The notes: a model not told the origin generated them from the sequence alone. A stretch of 64,000 nucleotides of DNA from CALBRZ01 sp964511065 (GCA_964511065.1 CAZEEG010000001.1:62001-126000), one strand, 5' to 3'. Shown: positions 9,201 through 17,486, counted from the first letter of the stretch. Numbers and translations are program-made.

Positions 9201-9288
9201 ATTCATTCGCCTCGAAGAGGCGATTGCCAAGATTCAGAACAACCTTTCCGCCATCAACGGCATCGCGGCGTTGCCGCCGCTTGTGTGA
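6214..9288 (+). CDS. fliD: Flagellar hook-associated protein 2 (filament cap), expanded
   Basis: FliD caps the growing flagellar filament and guides flagellin folding. The N-terminus shows the family pattern GLITGLPITETVDQLMKV. The C-terminal quarter has the FliD_C domain, with VTKLVAGVQAFVDDYNSLRE, LSGRFFGTGSIQALGTVGV and a final coiled coil (RIELNQQRIDAWNVRLEKYREQ region). At 1024 aa it is about twice the usual 450-550. The extra length includes three related modules starting near residues 145, 490 and 603. Each opens NGGAG and continues with I(R/N)IT, then (E/Q)(I/V)DL, then a DD(V/I)L-A-(I/V)NG-like helix, which resembles the flagellin_IN motif. fliS follows 21 bp downstream, as in many flagellar operons. 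Confidence 0.93.
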   Translation: MGRITSNIGLITGLPITETVDQLMKVQARPRDLLVSRNERNSLQLDALTNLTGLTLSLQVMAKNLGKLENFSETKATSSTPAAISATVTGKPAVGSYTFTPIQQAQAHQLISSGLPSDTEPLGQGTFTFRFGGEVDEGLSLDLINGGAGFQRGKIRITDRSGASAEIDLRYARTIDDVLDAINGNSEVNVTAAAVGDRLQLTDHTGQTVSNLKVQEVGASQTAASLGLAGINAASETALGEDIVSLYDGLRLDLLNDRTGVGIDKALPDLTIHFRDGTSTTIDLRPLDGSTQYAAGQTDAAAGLDAAVRFTARNAGSALAGVNVIFENNPGITAGGETVAYDEHSKTLTFQIEEGVTTANDIVAALNNDPTASSFFTASLVAGGSGHGIVNSADTATTALPTESPQHLTLGSVLETLNRAIPSKLKAELAGDRIVLTDLSTDNGGTFEVTAPFGSPALEALGLNTAASGGTLSGRRLLSGLKTSLVSRLNGGAGGDLGLLNITDRAGNSAQVDLSGAETLDDILAAVNGAGIGVVAAINDARNGIQLRDVSGGSASHFIVASGDAKNTAETLGLVHNATATTVNGGNLHKQVVSANTALAELNGGAGVPKGSIRITGTNGASFQIDLGGDSIKTVGDVIGEINRIAVGVKARINDTGDGILLYDTAGGAGNLTVTENGGATAAALRLLGQGQQVEIDGQTRSVIDGSTTFKIQLDTDDTLDDLIAAINELGVGVTAAKFNDGSGIQPYRLSLTSNRTGLASRLSVDTSDFNFSMATAAHARDALLLVGSPDGGGAGIVAASSNGSFSGVVPGVTLNVLQAQTAPVTITVDSVTTKLVAGVQAFVDDYNSLREGIDKLTAFNAETGQGSILSGEASVLRLESDLGRLLSGRFFGTGSIQALGTVGVTFNDDGTLSFDSEKLKAKFAEDPQGVQEFFTTKDNGFAARLDNLLEQLVGQDHSLLVSRLDTLNRRIELNQQRIDAWNVRLEKYREQTTMKFIRLEEAIAKIQNNLSAINGIAALPPLV

Positions 9289-9309
9289 CCTCCAAGCCAA
9301 CTGTGAGCT

Positions 9310-9873
9310 ATGCACCACGCCCACGACGACTATCAAACCAACGAGATTCTGACCGCCCCGCCGGCCAAACTGCATCTGCTGCTGCTGGCAGGCGCTGCCC
9401 GCAAGACGCGCCAAGCCATCCAATGGCTGGAACAGGATCAGGACTCGGAACACGCCACCGATGCCGTGATCGTGGCCCTGCAGATCATGGGTGAACTGAT
9501 GGCGTCGCTTAAGCCGGCCCACCATCCCCAGTTGGCCAGGCAGGTGGCCGGCGAATATGTGTTCATCGTGCGCTCGCTGTCGGAAGGCAATTTGCGCCGC
9601 GATGCGACGATGCTGCAAGACGCGCTGCGGATCATCGAGTTTCAGCTCGAAACGTGGCGGCAACTCAATGAGCAACTCCAACAGCAGGGAGAAGGCGCGC
9701 CGCCCCAGCCAAACCAGGGTCTGCCAGGCGCTGCCCTGGAAAGCCCCCCTGAGAAACATCCGCCGATTTCGCCCCCGAAAGTTCTCAAAGGCTCAACGGC
9801 TTCCCACTCGTCAATCGGCGCGCATCACAGCGACGAACCTTCCATCTCCGCCGGGCTCGATCTGGACGTATAA
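9310..9873 (+). CDS. fliS: Flagellar export chaperone
   Basis: FliS binds the C-terminus of unpolymerised flagellin in the cytoplasm and delivers it for export. The 187-aa product shows the FliS pattern: YQTNEILTAPPAKLHLLLLAG near the start (canonical Y-x-x-x-x-(I/V)-x-(T/S)-A-(S/P)-P-x-x-L), then helices containing A-I-x-W-L-E-Q-D and GEYVFIVRSLSEGNL. The helical domain covers about 125 residues. The last 60 residues are a Pro/Ser-rich tail that standard FliS proteins of about 125-140 aa lack. It lies directly behind fliD, probably in one transcript. No flagellin gene is in the window. Confidence 0.9.
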   Translation: MHHAHDDYQTNEILTAPPAKLHLLLLAGAARKTRQAIQWLEQDQDSEHATDAVIVALQIMGELMASLKPAHHPQLARQVAGEYVFIVRSLSEGNLRRDATMLQDALRIIEFQLETWRQLNEQLQQQGEGAPPQPNQGLPGAALESPPEKHPPISPPKVLKGSTASHSSIGAHHSDEPSISAGLDLDV

Positions 9874-9985
9874 GTGTTCCGCCGCGGCAGCGGCGATTGG
9901 CCCTCTGCAATGCCGGCTTGCCTGGTCCGCATTTCCTGGTGACAGGGCGCGGTTCGGGTGACGCAGGCTGGCGCAGGTAAATACC

Positions 9986-10015
9986 TTGACCAGCGCCGAG
10001 CCCGACTGGTAGGGT
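9986..10015 (+). promoter_or_regulatory. Candidate sigma70-type promoter
   Basis: TTGACC (9986-9991), an 18-bp spacer and TAGGGT (10010-10015) lie 48 bases before the ATG at 10063. A strong GGAGG (10050-10054) sits between them. Pattern match only. Confidence 0.4.
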
Positions 10016-10062
10016 ACTGGCTGGACCACCCATGCTGGGGGGGGCAGTCGGAGGACCAAACC

Positions 10063-11199
10063 ATGTCGAACTGGTGGCGATGCGCGGCAGCGATGCTCTC
10101 GTGCGCACTGTGTCTGGCAGCCTTTCCCGAGGTGCGTGGGCAAGAGGGGGCAGCGAAATCCAAGTTCGAGGCCGCCATGGAAATTGCCTCGCAAACCGGC
10201 CGACCGGTACTGGCGGTAGGAACCCGCGATACATGCGGGCTGTGCAAGGCGTTTCTGGCTGAATTGCAAAGCGACCGCCAGGTCCGCCTGGTAGCGAGCC
10301 AGTTTGTACCGGTCCAGATCGACATCGACGAGCCCGCTCAGCGCAGCGCGCTGGCCAGGTACCGCCACGACGGCAACGTCCTGCCGGTCATCTGGATCAT
10401 TCGGGCCGACGGCGAGCAGCTTTACGGCCACGCGGGAGCGCCGGAACGCACGGCACCGTTCCTCGCGGAGCATTTGAAACGCTCGGGTACGCTGCTGAGC
10501 GGCCAGCAACTTGCCCAATTAACCGAAGCGGTGGAAAAGGCCCAGTCGCTGGTCGAGGCTGGCAAAATCGAGCAGGCTGTGCCGCTGCTCAAGCGATATG
10601 CAAACTCGGGCAGCTACGCAGCGGCGGCCGTGCAAATGGATCAGTTGGCCCAGGAAGTTGCGTCAGCCGGCAAGAGCGCGCTGGAAGCCGCCGAGCAGGG
10701 CATGCAAGCAGACTCGCCTTCATTGGATGCCGCGCTGGCTTTTGTCGAGGTCCAGCACCAATTCGGTTCGCTCCCCGAGTTGACCATCGCCATTCGCGAC
10801 AAGGCCAGGGAGTATCGCAAAGACGAAGACCGAGCGCCCCTCCTGGCCCAAGCTGAGCTTTTCCACAAAGCCCAACAATACGCGGCGGAAGGTAAAATCC
10901 GCCAGGCTGCCAGTTATTTCCAGGGTTTGAAGCAGCAGCACCCCGGCACGCCCGCGGCCGAACGTGCCGAGCAGGCATTGGCAGAATTGGATAATGCGCC
11001 GGCGGAAACCACGCCTTCGCCCCGCAGCAGCGACAACGATCCCAAGGTGCGCCAAGCCGCATCGTACCTGCGATTTGGCAAGACCTTCCACTTCACCAAT
11101 GCCGACAACGCCCGCAAGTACTACGAGAAGGCGATCGAAGCCGCCCCCAATTCCGAACACGCGGCAGAAGCCCGCAAACTGCTGAGTCAACTGGATTGA
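10063..11199 (+). CDS. Secreted thioredoxin-fold protein with helical (TPR-like) C-terminus
   Basis: The ATG at 10063 has GGAGG 8 bases upstream and begins a signal peptide (MSNWWRCAAAMLSCALCLAA, cleavage near VRGQ). A longer start at 9958 would bury that signal. Residues about 33-130 form a thioredoxin-like domain with a CGLC redox pair at 58-61, in the position of the DsbD-gamma/thioredoxin_7 C-x-x-C, followed by VPVQIDID and VLPVIWI. The remaining 240 residues are Ala/Glu-rich helices with repeated patterns (KAQSLVEAGKIEQAVPLLKRY, KAQQYAAEGKIRQAASYFQ), suggesting TPR-like repeats. The likely site is the periplasm, with thiol-disulfide exchange or scaffold work. The partner is unknown. Confidence 0.75.
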   Translation: MSNWWRCAAAMLSCALCLAAFPEVRGQEGAAKSKFEAAMEIASQTGRPVLAVGTRDTCGLCKAFLAELQSDRQVRLVASQFVPVQIDIDEPAQRSALARYRHDGNVLPVIWIIRADGEQLYGHAGAPERTAPFLAEHLKRSGTLLSGQQLAQLTEAVEKAQSLVEAGKIEQAVPLLKRYANSGSYAAAAVQMDQLAQEVASAGKSALEAAEQGMQADSPSLDAALAFVEVQHQFGSLPELTIAIRDKAREYRKDEDRAPLLAQAELFHKAQQYAAEGKIRQAASYFQGLKQQHPGTPAAERAEQALAELDNAPAETTPSPRSSDNDPKVRQAASYLRFGKTFHFTNADNARKYYEKAIEAAPNSEHAAEARKLLSQLD

Positions 11200-11333
11200 G
11201 GTGTCCCACGCCACACGCGGCGCCGCCGCTTCGGGGCCAGCGCCTTCGACCAGTACGCGCGCATCTTGAATGGACGTAAGCCGCAGCACTGGGACGCCCG
11301 GATTCGCCGCAGTGCGGGGGGGAGGGGCCCTGC

Positions 11334-13394
11334 CTATTCCTTGCGCAGCGAGGCATAGATCGGCAGGTGGCGGTAGTACACCTCTAGGATGTACGTCGAA
11401 AGGCACGTGACGTATAGCCGGCCTGCAAACGGACCCCACTCGTCGTTTTCGGGGTTCCAACTTCCCCGCTCCTTGCCGGCTTTGACCTGGTTATCGACGA
11501 GCATCTTCTTCATCACGTCGTTCCAGCGCACCCATTCGTCGCCTTCCATGTGGTGCATGACCTGGGTGCCATAGTACCAGTAGTAGACATCGCGCTTGGA
11601 CCACCTGGGCATGTGGTCTTCCAGCAAGCGGCGGACACCCTTGACAAGCCGGGGGTCTTCCCGGTCCCAGCCCAAGTATTGCCGGCACAGCAGGGCTTCG
11701 GCCGTCATGGTCGGGGTGGGATCCTGCGTATCGGGCAAATAACCGTACAGGCTGCCGCCGTCGGTGGCGGCCCGATCCAAATACTTGCTCACCTTGTCGA
11801 GTACGTCTTGGGGCACGTCCAGGTCGGCAAACCTGGCGCTCTGCAGTCCCATCAGCACCCAGCCCGTCACCGATGTATCGCTCATCTCGTCGGCCGGGTG
11901 ATACCGCCAACCACCCTGGGGCGCCTGGTTTTCAACGATGTACTGGATCGCCTTTTCACACGGCACGCGCAGCTTGGAATCCTTCGTCATCGCGTACAAC
12001 TCGCAGATGGCGATGGTGCATTGCCCATGCGTGTAAAAGTGGTGGCTATGCTTGTCGGTATGAAAGCGGCCGCTATCCAGTTGTTGCTTGAGCAGCCACT
12101 TGACTCCGCGGCTGACCGTCTCCTGGTGCAGCCCTTTCTGATGGGTGTGCCCGTTCCCCAGGAAGGCCAGCAGTGCCATCGCCGTGGCCGATTCCTTGTT
12201 TTCTGGCGGTGGTCCATCGCGATATGCGTTATAGGGACCTGTCAGACTCCAGGAGCCATCGGGATATTGCTGTTTCTTGAGCCATTCCAGCGCCAGCCCG
12301 ACAGCAGCTTCCGTCGACTTGTCACCCCCGTAGCGGCTGAGCAGGGAAGCCTTGCTGCCGGCTTCGCGGCCCGATAGGGCCATCCCGATCACCGGGGCCA
12401 CAATATCGCTCGATGCCACCGAACTGGTGGAGAACAGGTCCATGGTCGGAGGCGCGGCGAACGGATTTTCGACCGGGTTCAACATCTGCGGCGTGAGGAC
12501 GGAGTCGTCCACCGGGTTATCGACCTGGAAATCCAGGGCATCGTCGTTGAGTTGATCGCCCTCGTATTCAGCAAACACCGTTTCCAGGGTCACTTGGCCA
12601 TCGCCGCTGGGGATCACGAACCACACCCCCAGCAAAATGATCAGCAGCAAGTGAACCACGCCGCTGACCATCCACGCCGGAGCCACCTTCCGAATGACTT
12701 CGATGGCGTCTTCTTCGCCTTCTTCTTCCTCGCTTCCGCGAAGATGCGGCACCTCTCCCGACGAAATGTTTCCAGCAGCCACCGGCACCGGGCGCGGGCC
12801 GCCGCCCTGCGGCACCGGCTGAGGGCGCGGCCGTGGTTGCGACGGAGCAGCAGGCACCTGCGGTTGGGCTGCTTGGGGCGCAGCGGGAGTTGGCGCCACC
12901 GGACGCGGCTTGACCCGGAGCCCCTGGGGTTGGGGTTGCGGCTGGGCCTGCTGCGGTTGTTGAGTCGGTACGCTTGGGGGCGCCACCGGACGCGGCTTCA
13001 CGCGCAGCCCGCCCGCTTGCGGCGGTTGTCCAGGCCCAGGCTGCTGCGGCACCACTGGCTGAGGCGATGCGGCACGCGGCTGGGCCGATGCCGAGCGCGG
13101 TTGGGCCGGCTGCTGAGGATAGGCCTGCGGGGGTTGCGCCTGGGGCGGCGTAAGCTGCGGCGCACCGGGCATGGGAGCGTGCTGCGGATAACCGGCCTGC
13201 GGTCCCACGGCACCCGGGGTCGGCATCGGCTGTGGCGGTACACCCGCCTGCGGCACTTGCGGTACGCCGGTCGGATGCTGGCCCGATGTGGGGGTGGCAA
13301 TACGCGGTTGCGGGGCTCGGCCGGCTACGCGAGGGGCCTTAGCAGGATCCTGTGGAGGTGGCGGGGGCCCCGGCTGACGAGCGTCGTATGCCAT
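11334..13394 (-). CDS. Membrane-anchored prenyltransferase/squalene-oxidase-repeat protein
   Basis: The 686-aa product has three parts. Residues 1-210 are a Pro/Gln-rich low-complexity tail in which LRVKPRPVAP occurs twice (130-139 and 159-168). An acidic linker (EEEEGEEDA) precedes a single transmembrane helix at about 241-261. Residues 330-686 form an alpha/alpha-toroid of the prenyltransferase/squalene-oxidase type: repeats such as GLALEWLKKQQYPDGSWS, GVKWLLKQQ, AIQYIVENQAPQGGW and YYGTQVMHHM. Catalytic motifs of squalene-hopene cyclase (DxDD) are not seen, so a binding or protein-interaction role is more likely. The tail is probably cytoplasmic and the toroid outside. ATG 13394 has GGGGAAA upstream. 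Confidence 0.8.
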   Translation of the reverse strand: MAYDARQPGPPPPPQDPAKAPRVAGRAPQPRIATPTSGQHPTGVPQVPQAGVPPQPMPTPGAVGPQAGYPQHAPMPGAPQLTPPQAQPPQAYPQQPAQPRSASAQPRAASPQPVVPQQPGPGQPPQAGGLRVKPRPVAPPSVPTQQPQQAQPQPQPQGLRVKPRPVAPTPAAPQAAQPQVPAAPSQPRPRPQPVPQGGGPRPVPVAAGNISSGEVPHLRGSEEEEGEEDAIEVIRKVAPAWMVSGVVHLLLIILLGVWFVIPSGDGQVTLETVFAEYEGDQLNDDALDFQVDNPVDDSVLTPQMLNPVENPFAAPPTMDLFSTSSVASSDIVAPVIGMALSGREAGSKASLLSRYGGDKSTEAAVGLALEWLKKQQYPDGSWSLTGPYNAYRDGPPPENKESATAMALLAFLGNGHTHQKGLHQETVSRGVKWLLKQQLDSGRFHTDKHSHHFYTHGQCTIAICELYAMTKDSKLRVPCEKAIQYIVENQAPQGGWRYHPADEMSDTSVTGWVLMGLQSARFADLDVPQDVLDKVSKYLDRAATDGGSLYGYLPDTQDPTPTMTAEALLCRQYLGWDREDPRLVKGVRRLLEDHMPRWSKRDVYYWYYGTQVMHHMEGDEWVRWNDVMKKMLVDNQVKAGKERGSWNPENDEWGPFAGRLYVTCLSTYILEVYYRHLPIYASLRKE

Positions 13395-13511
13395 ACTATT
13401 TCCCCATAGTTCCTCTCGGGCCTTGGATTGGCGGCGCGCAGAATTGAAGCAGATGGGTCCACTAGCTGCGCCGCCAGACGAGAGATCGCCCGAACTCTGT
13501 TCCTTGGCTAT

Positions 13512-13540
13512 AGTTTACCAGTATTCGCGGGGAACGCCAA
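13512..13540 (-). promoter_or_regulatory. Candidate promoter for the prenyltransferase-repeat gene
   Basis: Read on the minus strand, TTGGCG (13540-13535), a 17-bp spacer and TAAACT (13517-13512) lie about 120 bp before the ATG at 13394. Confidence 0.35.
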
Positions 13541-13817
13541 CGTAATTGGCTTGACAAATGCCCCTCCGCCTGGCGCATCGGCTACTTACTCCTGCTCGCA
13601 GTCCGTCTCGCCCCCTGGCCCATCCGGGCGGTATCCGCACCGATCAATGGCTGTATTTCTTGCCCGGCATGCTCGTGCAGGGTGTCGGTAATCATCGATT
13701 TTCCCTGGAGTGCGAGACAATGATGGCCGCCGGGCCACGACATCGCTCCATCAGGGAAAGACAGTTGCGGCCAGCGCCGGATTCCCCCCGGTTGGCCTGG
13801 GCAATGTATTGTAACGC

Positions 13818-13846
13818 TTGCGCTGCCGACAGCAGCCAATTATACT
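13818..13846 (+). promoter_or_regulatory. Candidate promoter for the DUF1080 gene
   Basis: TTGCGC (13818-13823), a 17-bp spacer and TATACT (13841-13846) lie about 95 bp before the ATG at 13940. The rest of the 545-bp gap from 13395 shows no convincing gene. Confidence 0.5.
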
Positions 13847-13939
13847 TGGGCCAGTTGTGCGGGGCCGGGCCACGCCACCACTGGTCCCCGGCCCGCCCGA
13901 ATTTGAATGATGTGCCGTTTCCTTGGGAGAGCCATTGCC

Positions 13940-14602
13940 ATGCTGCATGCCCGACTGTTGCCTGCCTTGTGTGCCGGGGTACTGTGTTTGACCGCATCCG
14001 CTTACGCGGACGACGCCCCGGGCAAGGACGGCTTTCGTTCGCTGTTCGACGGCAAGACTCTACAAGGTTGGACCCAAAAGAATGGTACGGCCACGTACCG
14101 CGTGGAAGATGGGGTGATTGTCGGCAAGACCAGCGATGGCAGCCCCAACTCGTTCCTCTGCACCGACAAAGAATACGGCGATTTTGAACTGCGTTTTGAA
14201 GTGAAGGTCGACGACCAACTGAATTCCGGCGTTCAAATTCGCTCCAAGAGCATCCCCGAGAAGAACAACGGCCGTGTCCACGGCCCGCAGGTTGAAATTG
14301 CCACCAACGGCACCGCCGGCTTCATTTACGGCGAAGCCTTAGGCACCGGTTGGCTGAGCGAAGATCGCTCCGACCCCAAGGCCAAGGCCGCCTTCAAAAA
14401 GGGCGAGTGGAACAAGTATCGCGTGGTTGCCCAGGGCAAATCGATCAAGACCTGGGTGAACGGTGTGCCGGTTGCCGACCTGGTCGATGAGAAGAGCAAC
14501 ATGTCCTCGGGCTTCATCGGCCTGCAGGTCCATGGAATCCCCAAGGGGACCGGCCCTTACGAAGTCCGCTGGCGGAACATCGAGATCAAGGAACTCAAGT
14601 AG
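13940..14602 (+). CDS. Secreted DUF1080 (3-keto-disaccharide hydrolase-like) protein
   Basis: The ATG at 13940, preceded by GGGAG, starts a clean signal peptide (MLHARLLPALCAGVLCL, cleavage near AYADD); an earlier in-frame ATG at 13907 would spoil it. The mature part is one concanavalin-A-like beta-sandwich: FRSLFDGKTLQGWTQKNG, then DFELRFEVKVDDQLNSGVQ, then GWLSEDRSDP, ending in VRWRNIEIKEL. This is the standard pattern of DUF1080, which is greatly expanded in Planctomycetes. Some members hydrolyse 3-keto-glycosides, but most are untested. At 220 aa it is a single domain without fusion. Expected location is periplasm or outside. Confidence 0.92.
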   Translation: MLHARLLPALCAGVLCLTASAYADDAPGKDGFRSLFDGKTLQGWTQKNGTATYRVEDGVIVGKTSDGSPNSFLCTDKEYGDFELRFEVKVDDQLNSGVQIRSKSIPEKNNGRVHGPQVEIATNGTAGFIYGEALGTGWLSEDRSDPKAKAAFKKGEWNKYRVVAQGKSIKTWVNGVPVADLVDEKSNMSSGFIGLQVHGIPKGTGPYEVRWRNIEIKELK

Positions 14603-14644
14603 CCAGGGCGGCTACGAAATGCATGGCCGATGCGGCGGGCACCG

Positions 14645-15124
14645 TCACATCCAGAACGCCAGCACATAGAAAATCCAACCCGTAATCGCCGTCAGCGCCA
14701 TGTCCCAGGCGGCGATCCAACCCCAGCGCCGGTGGCTCGCGCTATGCGGCCCCGGCGCCGGTGGTTTGTCAAAGCGCCACAGCGCTCGGGCAATCACCCA
14801 GATCCACAACAGCGTGGTGGTGATGGCAAACACCAGGTGAATGGCCAAAGCCAGGTACACGCCGCGCGGGAAACAGGAAGAAGCTTCGGCCCTGGCCCGC
14901 CAATCGGTAAACAGCCGCAGATCGACCTCAAACAAGGTGACGGCGATCAGCAACACGCCGGCCAGGATCAGTTGGACCCGCTTGTGTAAGGCATAGTGTC
15001 CCCGGCGAACGGCGGCAATGCTCCAGGCCAAGACCGGAATCACCAGGAACATGGCCACGAAAACCACGTCGAGCATGAACGAGGCACGGCTGCCTGGCAG
15101 GAAACCGTCAATGCTGTGATCCAT
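14645..15124 (-). CDS. DUF420-like four-helix membrane protein
   Basis: Starting at the ATG at 15124 the product is 159 aa; upstream in-frame codons encode an Arg-rich stretch that looks non-coding. Four transmembrane helices are visible (about 18-38, 48-66, 86-108 and 132-155). Conserved His/Arg positions include HYALHKRVQLILAGVLLIAV and VYLALAIHLVFA, which match the DUF420 (YozB/CtaM-like) family. Relatives are tied to cytochrome oxidase assembly or function, and histidines in these helices suggest heme or quinone contact. No oxidase gene lies nearby. Confidence 0.65.
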   Translation of the reverse strand: MDHSIDGFLPGSRASFMLDVVFVAMFLVIPVLAWSIAAVRRGHYALHKRVQLILAGVLLIAVTLFEVDLRLFTDWRARAEASSCFPRGVYLALAIHLVFAITTTLLWIWVIARALWRFDKPPAPGPHSASHRRWGWIAAWDMALTAITGWIFYVLAFWM

Positions 15125-15375
15125 CGCCGCATCCTGGCCGGTGATCAGAAAACGACGCCGGCGTTGTCGCCTGCCGCGTCCCGCGGCGTTTCCCGGCCAA
15201 CGCCGCTGCTGAAGGCTCGCCGATTGTAACGGCGAGTGGGGCGAAAGCGAATGCCGTTCTGGATCCCCCCCCCGGGCCCGGCTACGTGACAACGCTCGCA
15301 GCCCCTTGCCAGGCGCTCATGCCAGTGGGGGCACCCACCCGCCTTGGCGCAACGACGCCCGTTCAGGAAGCACCG

Positions 15376-15636
15376 ATGCCACCCATGAAACCCAAGATAC
15401 CCCAGCTTGAAGACCCTGCGCTGGCCGATACGTGGTCCCCAGCGACGATCGCCCGCCGCTGGGATGTCTCGCTATCGCTGGTTCGCGAAATGTTAGCCTC
15501 TGGTGAATTGCAATTCTGCCAGATTGCCGGCAAGCTGCGCGTGCCCAAGGCGGCCGTGGTTGCGCTGGAACGCCAAACGCCCAAACGATTGCCAGAGGTC
15601 ACCAAAGTGCGGAAGCGCCGCGATCAGGGGAAGTGA
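15376..15636 (+). CDS. Small excisionase/MerR-type HTH protein
   Basis: The 86-aa product starts at ATG 15376 behind AGGAAG. Its core (WSPATIARRWDVSLSLVREM, then a short loop, QIAGKLRVPKAAVVALE) is a winged-helix of the excisionase/MerR-like HTH_17 kind. A basic tail (KVRKRRDQGK) follows. Such proteins bind DNA as accessory factors of recombination or as small regulators. No integrase, att site or phage gene is nearby, so a stand-alone chromosomal regulator is more likely. Its target cannot be told from this window. Confidence 0.7.
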   Translation: MPPMKPKIPQLEDPALADTWSPATIARRWDVSLSLVREMLASGELQFCQIAGKLRVPKAAVVALERQTPKRLPEVTKVRKRRDQGK

Positions 15637-15684
15637 GCCCTCCCCCCGGTAGCCTTGCCCGGGGCATCGCGGAAAGCGCACGCT

Positions 15685-16623
15685 TCATGGGTTTGTCAGT
15701 ACCTGCGTTCCGCCGACCTGTGGAATCAGTAACCGCTGCGGTTCCATTGCCTGGCTTTCCCACCAGATTTGCAAACGCTCGATGGGTTCTCGGAGCGATT
15801 CGTCGGCCATCTGGAACGTGCCCCAGTGGATGGGCACCAATCGCCGCGCACCGACGTGGACGAAAGCCTCGCCAGCCTGTTCGGGGTTGAGATGGTGATG
15901 TTCCATGAACCAGCCCGGTGTGTAGGCCCCAATCGGGATGAAGGCCGTGTTGATGTCTGGGAAGCGTCGGCCGATCTCGGCAAAGCCTTCAAACCATGCC
16001 GAGTCGCCGGCGTAGTAGATGCTGATTCCTTCCGCGGTCAGAACAAAGCCGCCCCACAACGAACAGTTGCGGCCCACGCCAATCCGCCGCGACCAATGCC
16101 GGGCAGGGACAAACGTAATGCGGAGGCCTCGGACGGTCGTCGCTTCCCACCAGTTCAATTCGATCAACCGCCGCCCCGGCAATTTTCGCCGCAAGTAACC
16201 GCCTAACCCATCGGGGATCACCAGCGGCACCCGCGGATCAATCGCCCGCAGCGAGGCCAAATCCAGGTGGTCGTAATGATTGTGCGAGAGAAGCACGGCA
16301 TCCAGGGGCGGCAACTGCTCGGGCAGCAGACCGGGAGCGACATGCCGGCTGTACAAAACGCCAACGCGCTCCGCAAAGACGGGATCGGTCAGCACGGCAT
16401 GGCCAGCCAGCGAGAGCAACCACGAGCTATGGCCGATCCACGTAGCCTGGGGCGGCCCCGCCACGTTGCGCACCTGCACCAAGTTGGCCTGGACACGATC
16501 GGCAGGCAAACCAGCGGGCTGAATCCTTCTCCGGCCACGCATTTTATCCCAGACGGCCCAACGAAAAACCTCGCGCGCGGACGCGGGACGATGGGCGGGG
16601 TTCAAATTGCTGAATCGCTGCAT
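15685..16623 (-). CDS. MBL-fold metallohydrolase, NAPE-PLD/UlaG-like
   Basis: The 312-aa product (ATG 16623; a TTG at 16638 is an alternative start) has the metallo-beta-lactamase signature SHNHYDHLD for two metal ions. It also has TWIGHSSWLL and LTDPVFAERV before it, a downstream FVPARHWSRR, then YYAGDSAWF, IPIGAY and PIHWGTF. The His and Asp ligands are all present. The arrangement with W-x-G-H-S-S and PAxHxSxR is that of the N-acylphosphatidylethanolamine phospholipase D-like/UlaG-like branch, with phosphodiester or lactone substrates. It has no signal peptide and is probably cytoplasmic. It follows the DUF3891 gene on the same strand, about 60 bp away. Confidence 0.88.
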   Translation of the reverse strand: MQRFSNLNPAHRPASAREVFRWAVWDKMRGRRRIQPAGLPADRVQANLVQVRNVAGPPQATWIGHSSWLLSLAGHAVLTDPVFAERVGVLYSRHVAPGLLPEQLPPLDAVLLSHNHYDHLDLASLRAIDPRVPLVIPDGLGGYLRRKLPGRRLIELNWWEATTVRGLRITFVPARHWSRRIGVGRNCSLWGGFVLTAEGISIYYAGDSAWFEGFAEIGRRFPDINTAFIPIGAYTPGWFMEHHHLNPEQAGEAFVHVGARRLVPIHWGTFQMADESLREPIERLQIWWESQAMEPQRLLIPQVGGTQVLTNP

Positions 16624-16685
16624 ATCGGAAGGCGACAAACCATCGGTACGGATCCGGGCCGGGCAATGGCGGGCGGTGCCCAGTC

Positions 16686-17486
16686 TTATTCTTTTTCTTT
16701 TGGTCGAAGCGACCAGGTCAATTGGTGCTGAAATTCCCGCCCCGCGACGACATCGGCCGCATCCCGATAGGTCCGGTCAGCAATCCACCACCCGGCCACC
16801 GAAAGCTGCATACCGGGCACCGCCCACAACCAGGGCTCCACTTGAATGTCGTAAGGCGTTCTTGGCATTAATTGCAACGTATCGCCGCCGGGCAGCGGCC
16901 ACCGCGCGATCTCTTCGTTCTCGCTGCGGCAGAGCCAAAGGCTGAACCGGTCAAAAAACTGCAAGCAGGCCAAGGCCCAATCCGCGGCCGCCGCAGTGCG
17001 GACTGGCACTGCCGAAGCCGCTTCGCCAGCAGCAGCTTCGCGCAGCCATTGATCGAGCGCGCTGGAGCGGCGGCTGGCCTCGGCGTTCAAGAAGGCCTGG
17101 CTGGATTGGACATTCTCCGGCTGTTCGGCAAGGCTCGAATGGGCCAGCAGCGCGGAGAAATGTCCGCTCACCGCATACGCCGCCAGCGGACTGTGCCTCG
17201 CTGCTTCTTCGATCGACGTGATCCAGATGGGCAGCGCGTCCGGAAGTTGCATGTGCAAGAAGTCGCGCGGGCGCCCCGACTTTGGATCCACGCCCGGGTT
17301 GGCATCCCAGGCTTGCCAACCATCGTCGTGATGCAAAATGGCCGCTTCCAATGCAGGCGGGTCGGCGAAATCCAGCAGCGGCCGCCAGCCCTGGCACAAG
17401 TCGAACGCCAATCGGGCATGGTCTTGCTGAGCAATCAGCAGCCAGCCTTCGCGTCCATCGGCGCGCTGCATGGGGCGTACAATCAT
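16686..17486 (-). CDS. DUF3891 family protein
   Basis: The start is taken at ATG 17486, giving 266 aa beginning MIVRPM, which is where DUF3891 proteins usually begin; an in-frame ATG at 17525 is possible and neither has a clear ribosome binding site. Family hallmarks are QQDHARLAFDLCQ near the start, AAILHHDDGW, then a long alpha-helical middle and QFFDRFSLWLC. The conserved His and HHDD residues look like an HD-type metal site, so phosphohydrolase activity has been suggested for the family but is not established. The gene is upstream of the MBL-fold hydrolase and may be co-transcribed with it. Confidence 0.75.
   Translation of the reverse strand: MIVRPMQRADGREGWLLIAQQDHARLAFDLCQGWRPLLDFADPPALEAAILHHDDGWQAWDANPGVDPKSGRPRDFLHMQLPDALPIWITSIEEAARHSPLAAYAVSGHFSALLAHSSLAEQPENVQSSQAFLNAEASRRSSALDQWLREAAAGEAASAVPVRTAAAADWALACLQFFDRFSLWLCRSENEEIARWPLPGGDTLQLMPRTPYDIQVEPWLWAVPGMQLSVAGWWIADRTYRDAADVVAGREFQHQLTWSLRPKEKE

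Noticed and set aside
9958..10062. Earlier start for the thioredoxin-fold protein
   Set aside because: It would put 35 polar residues before a clear signal peptide, and GGAGG precedes the later ATG.
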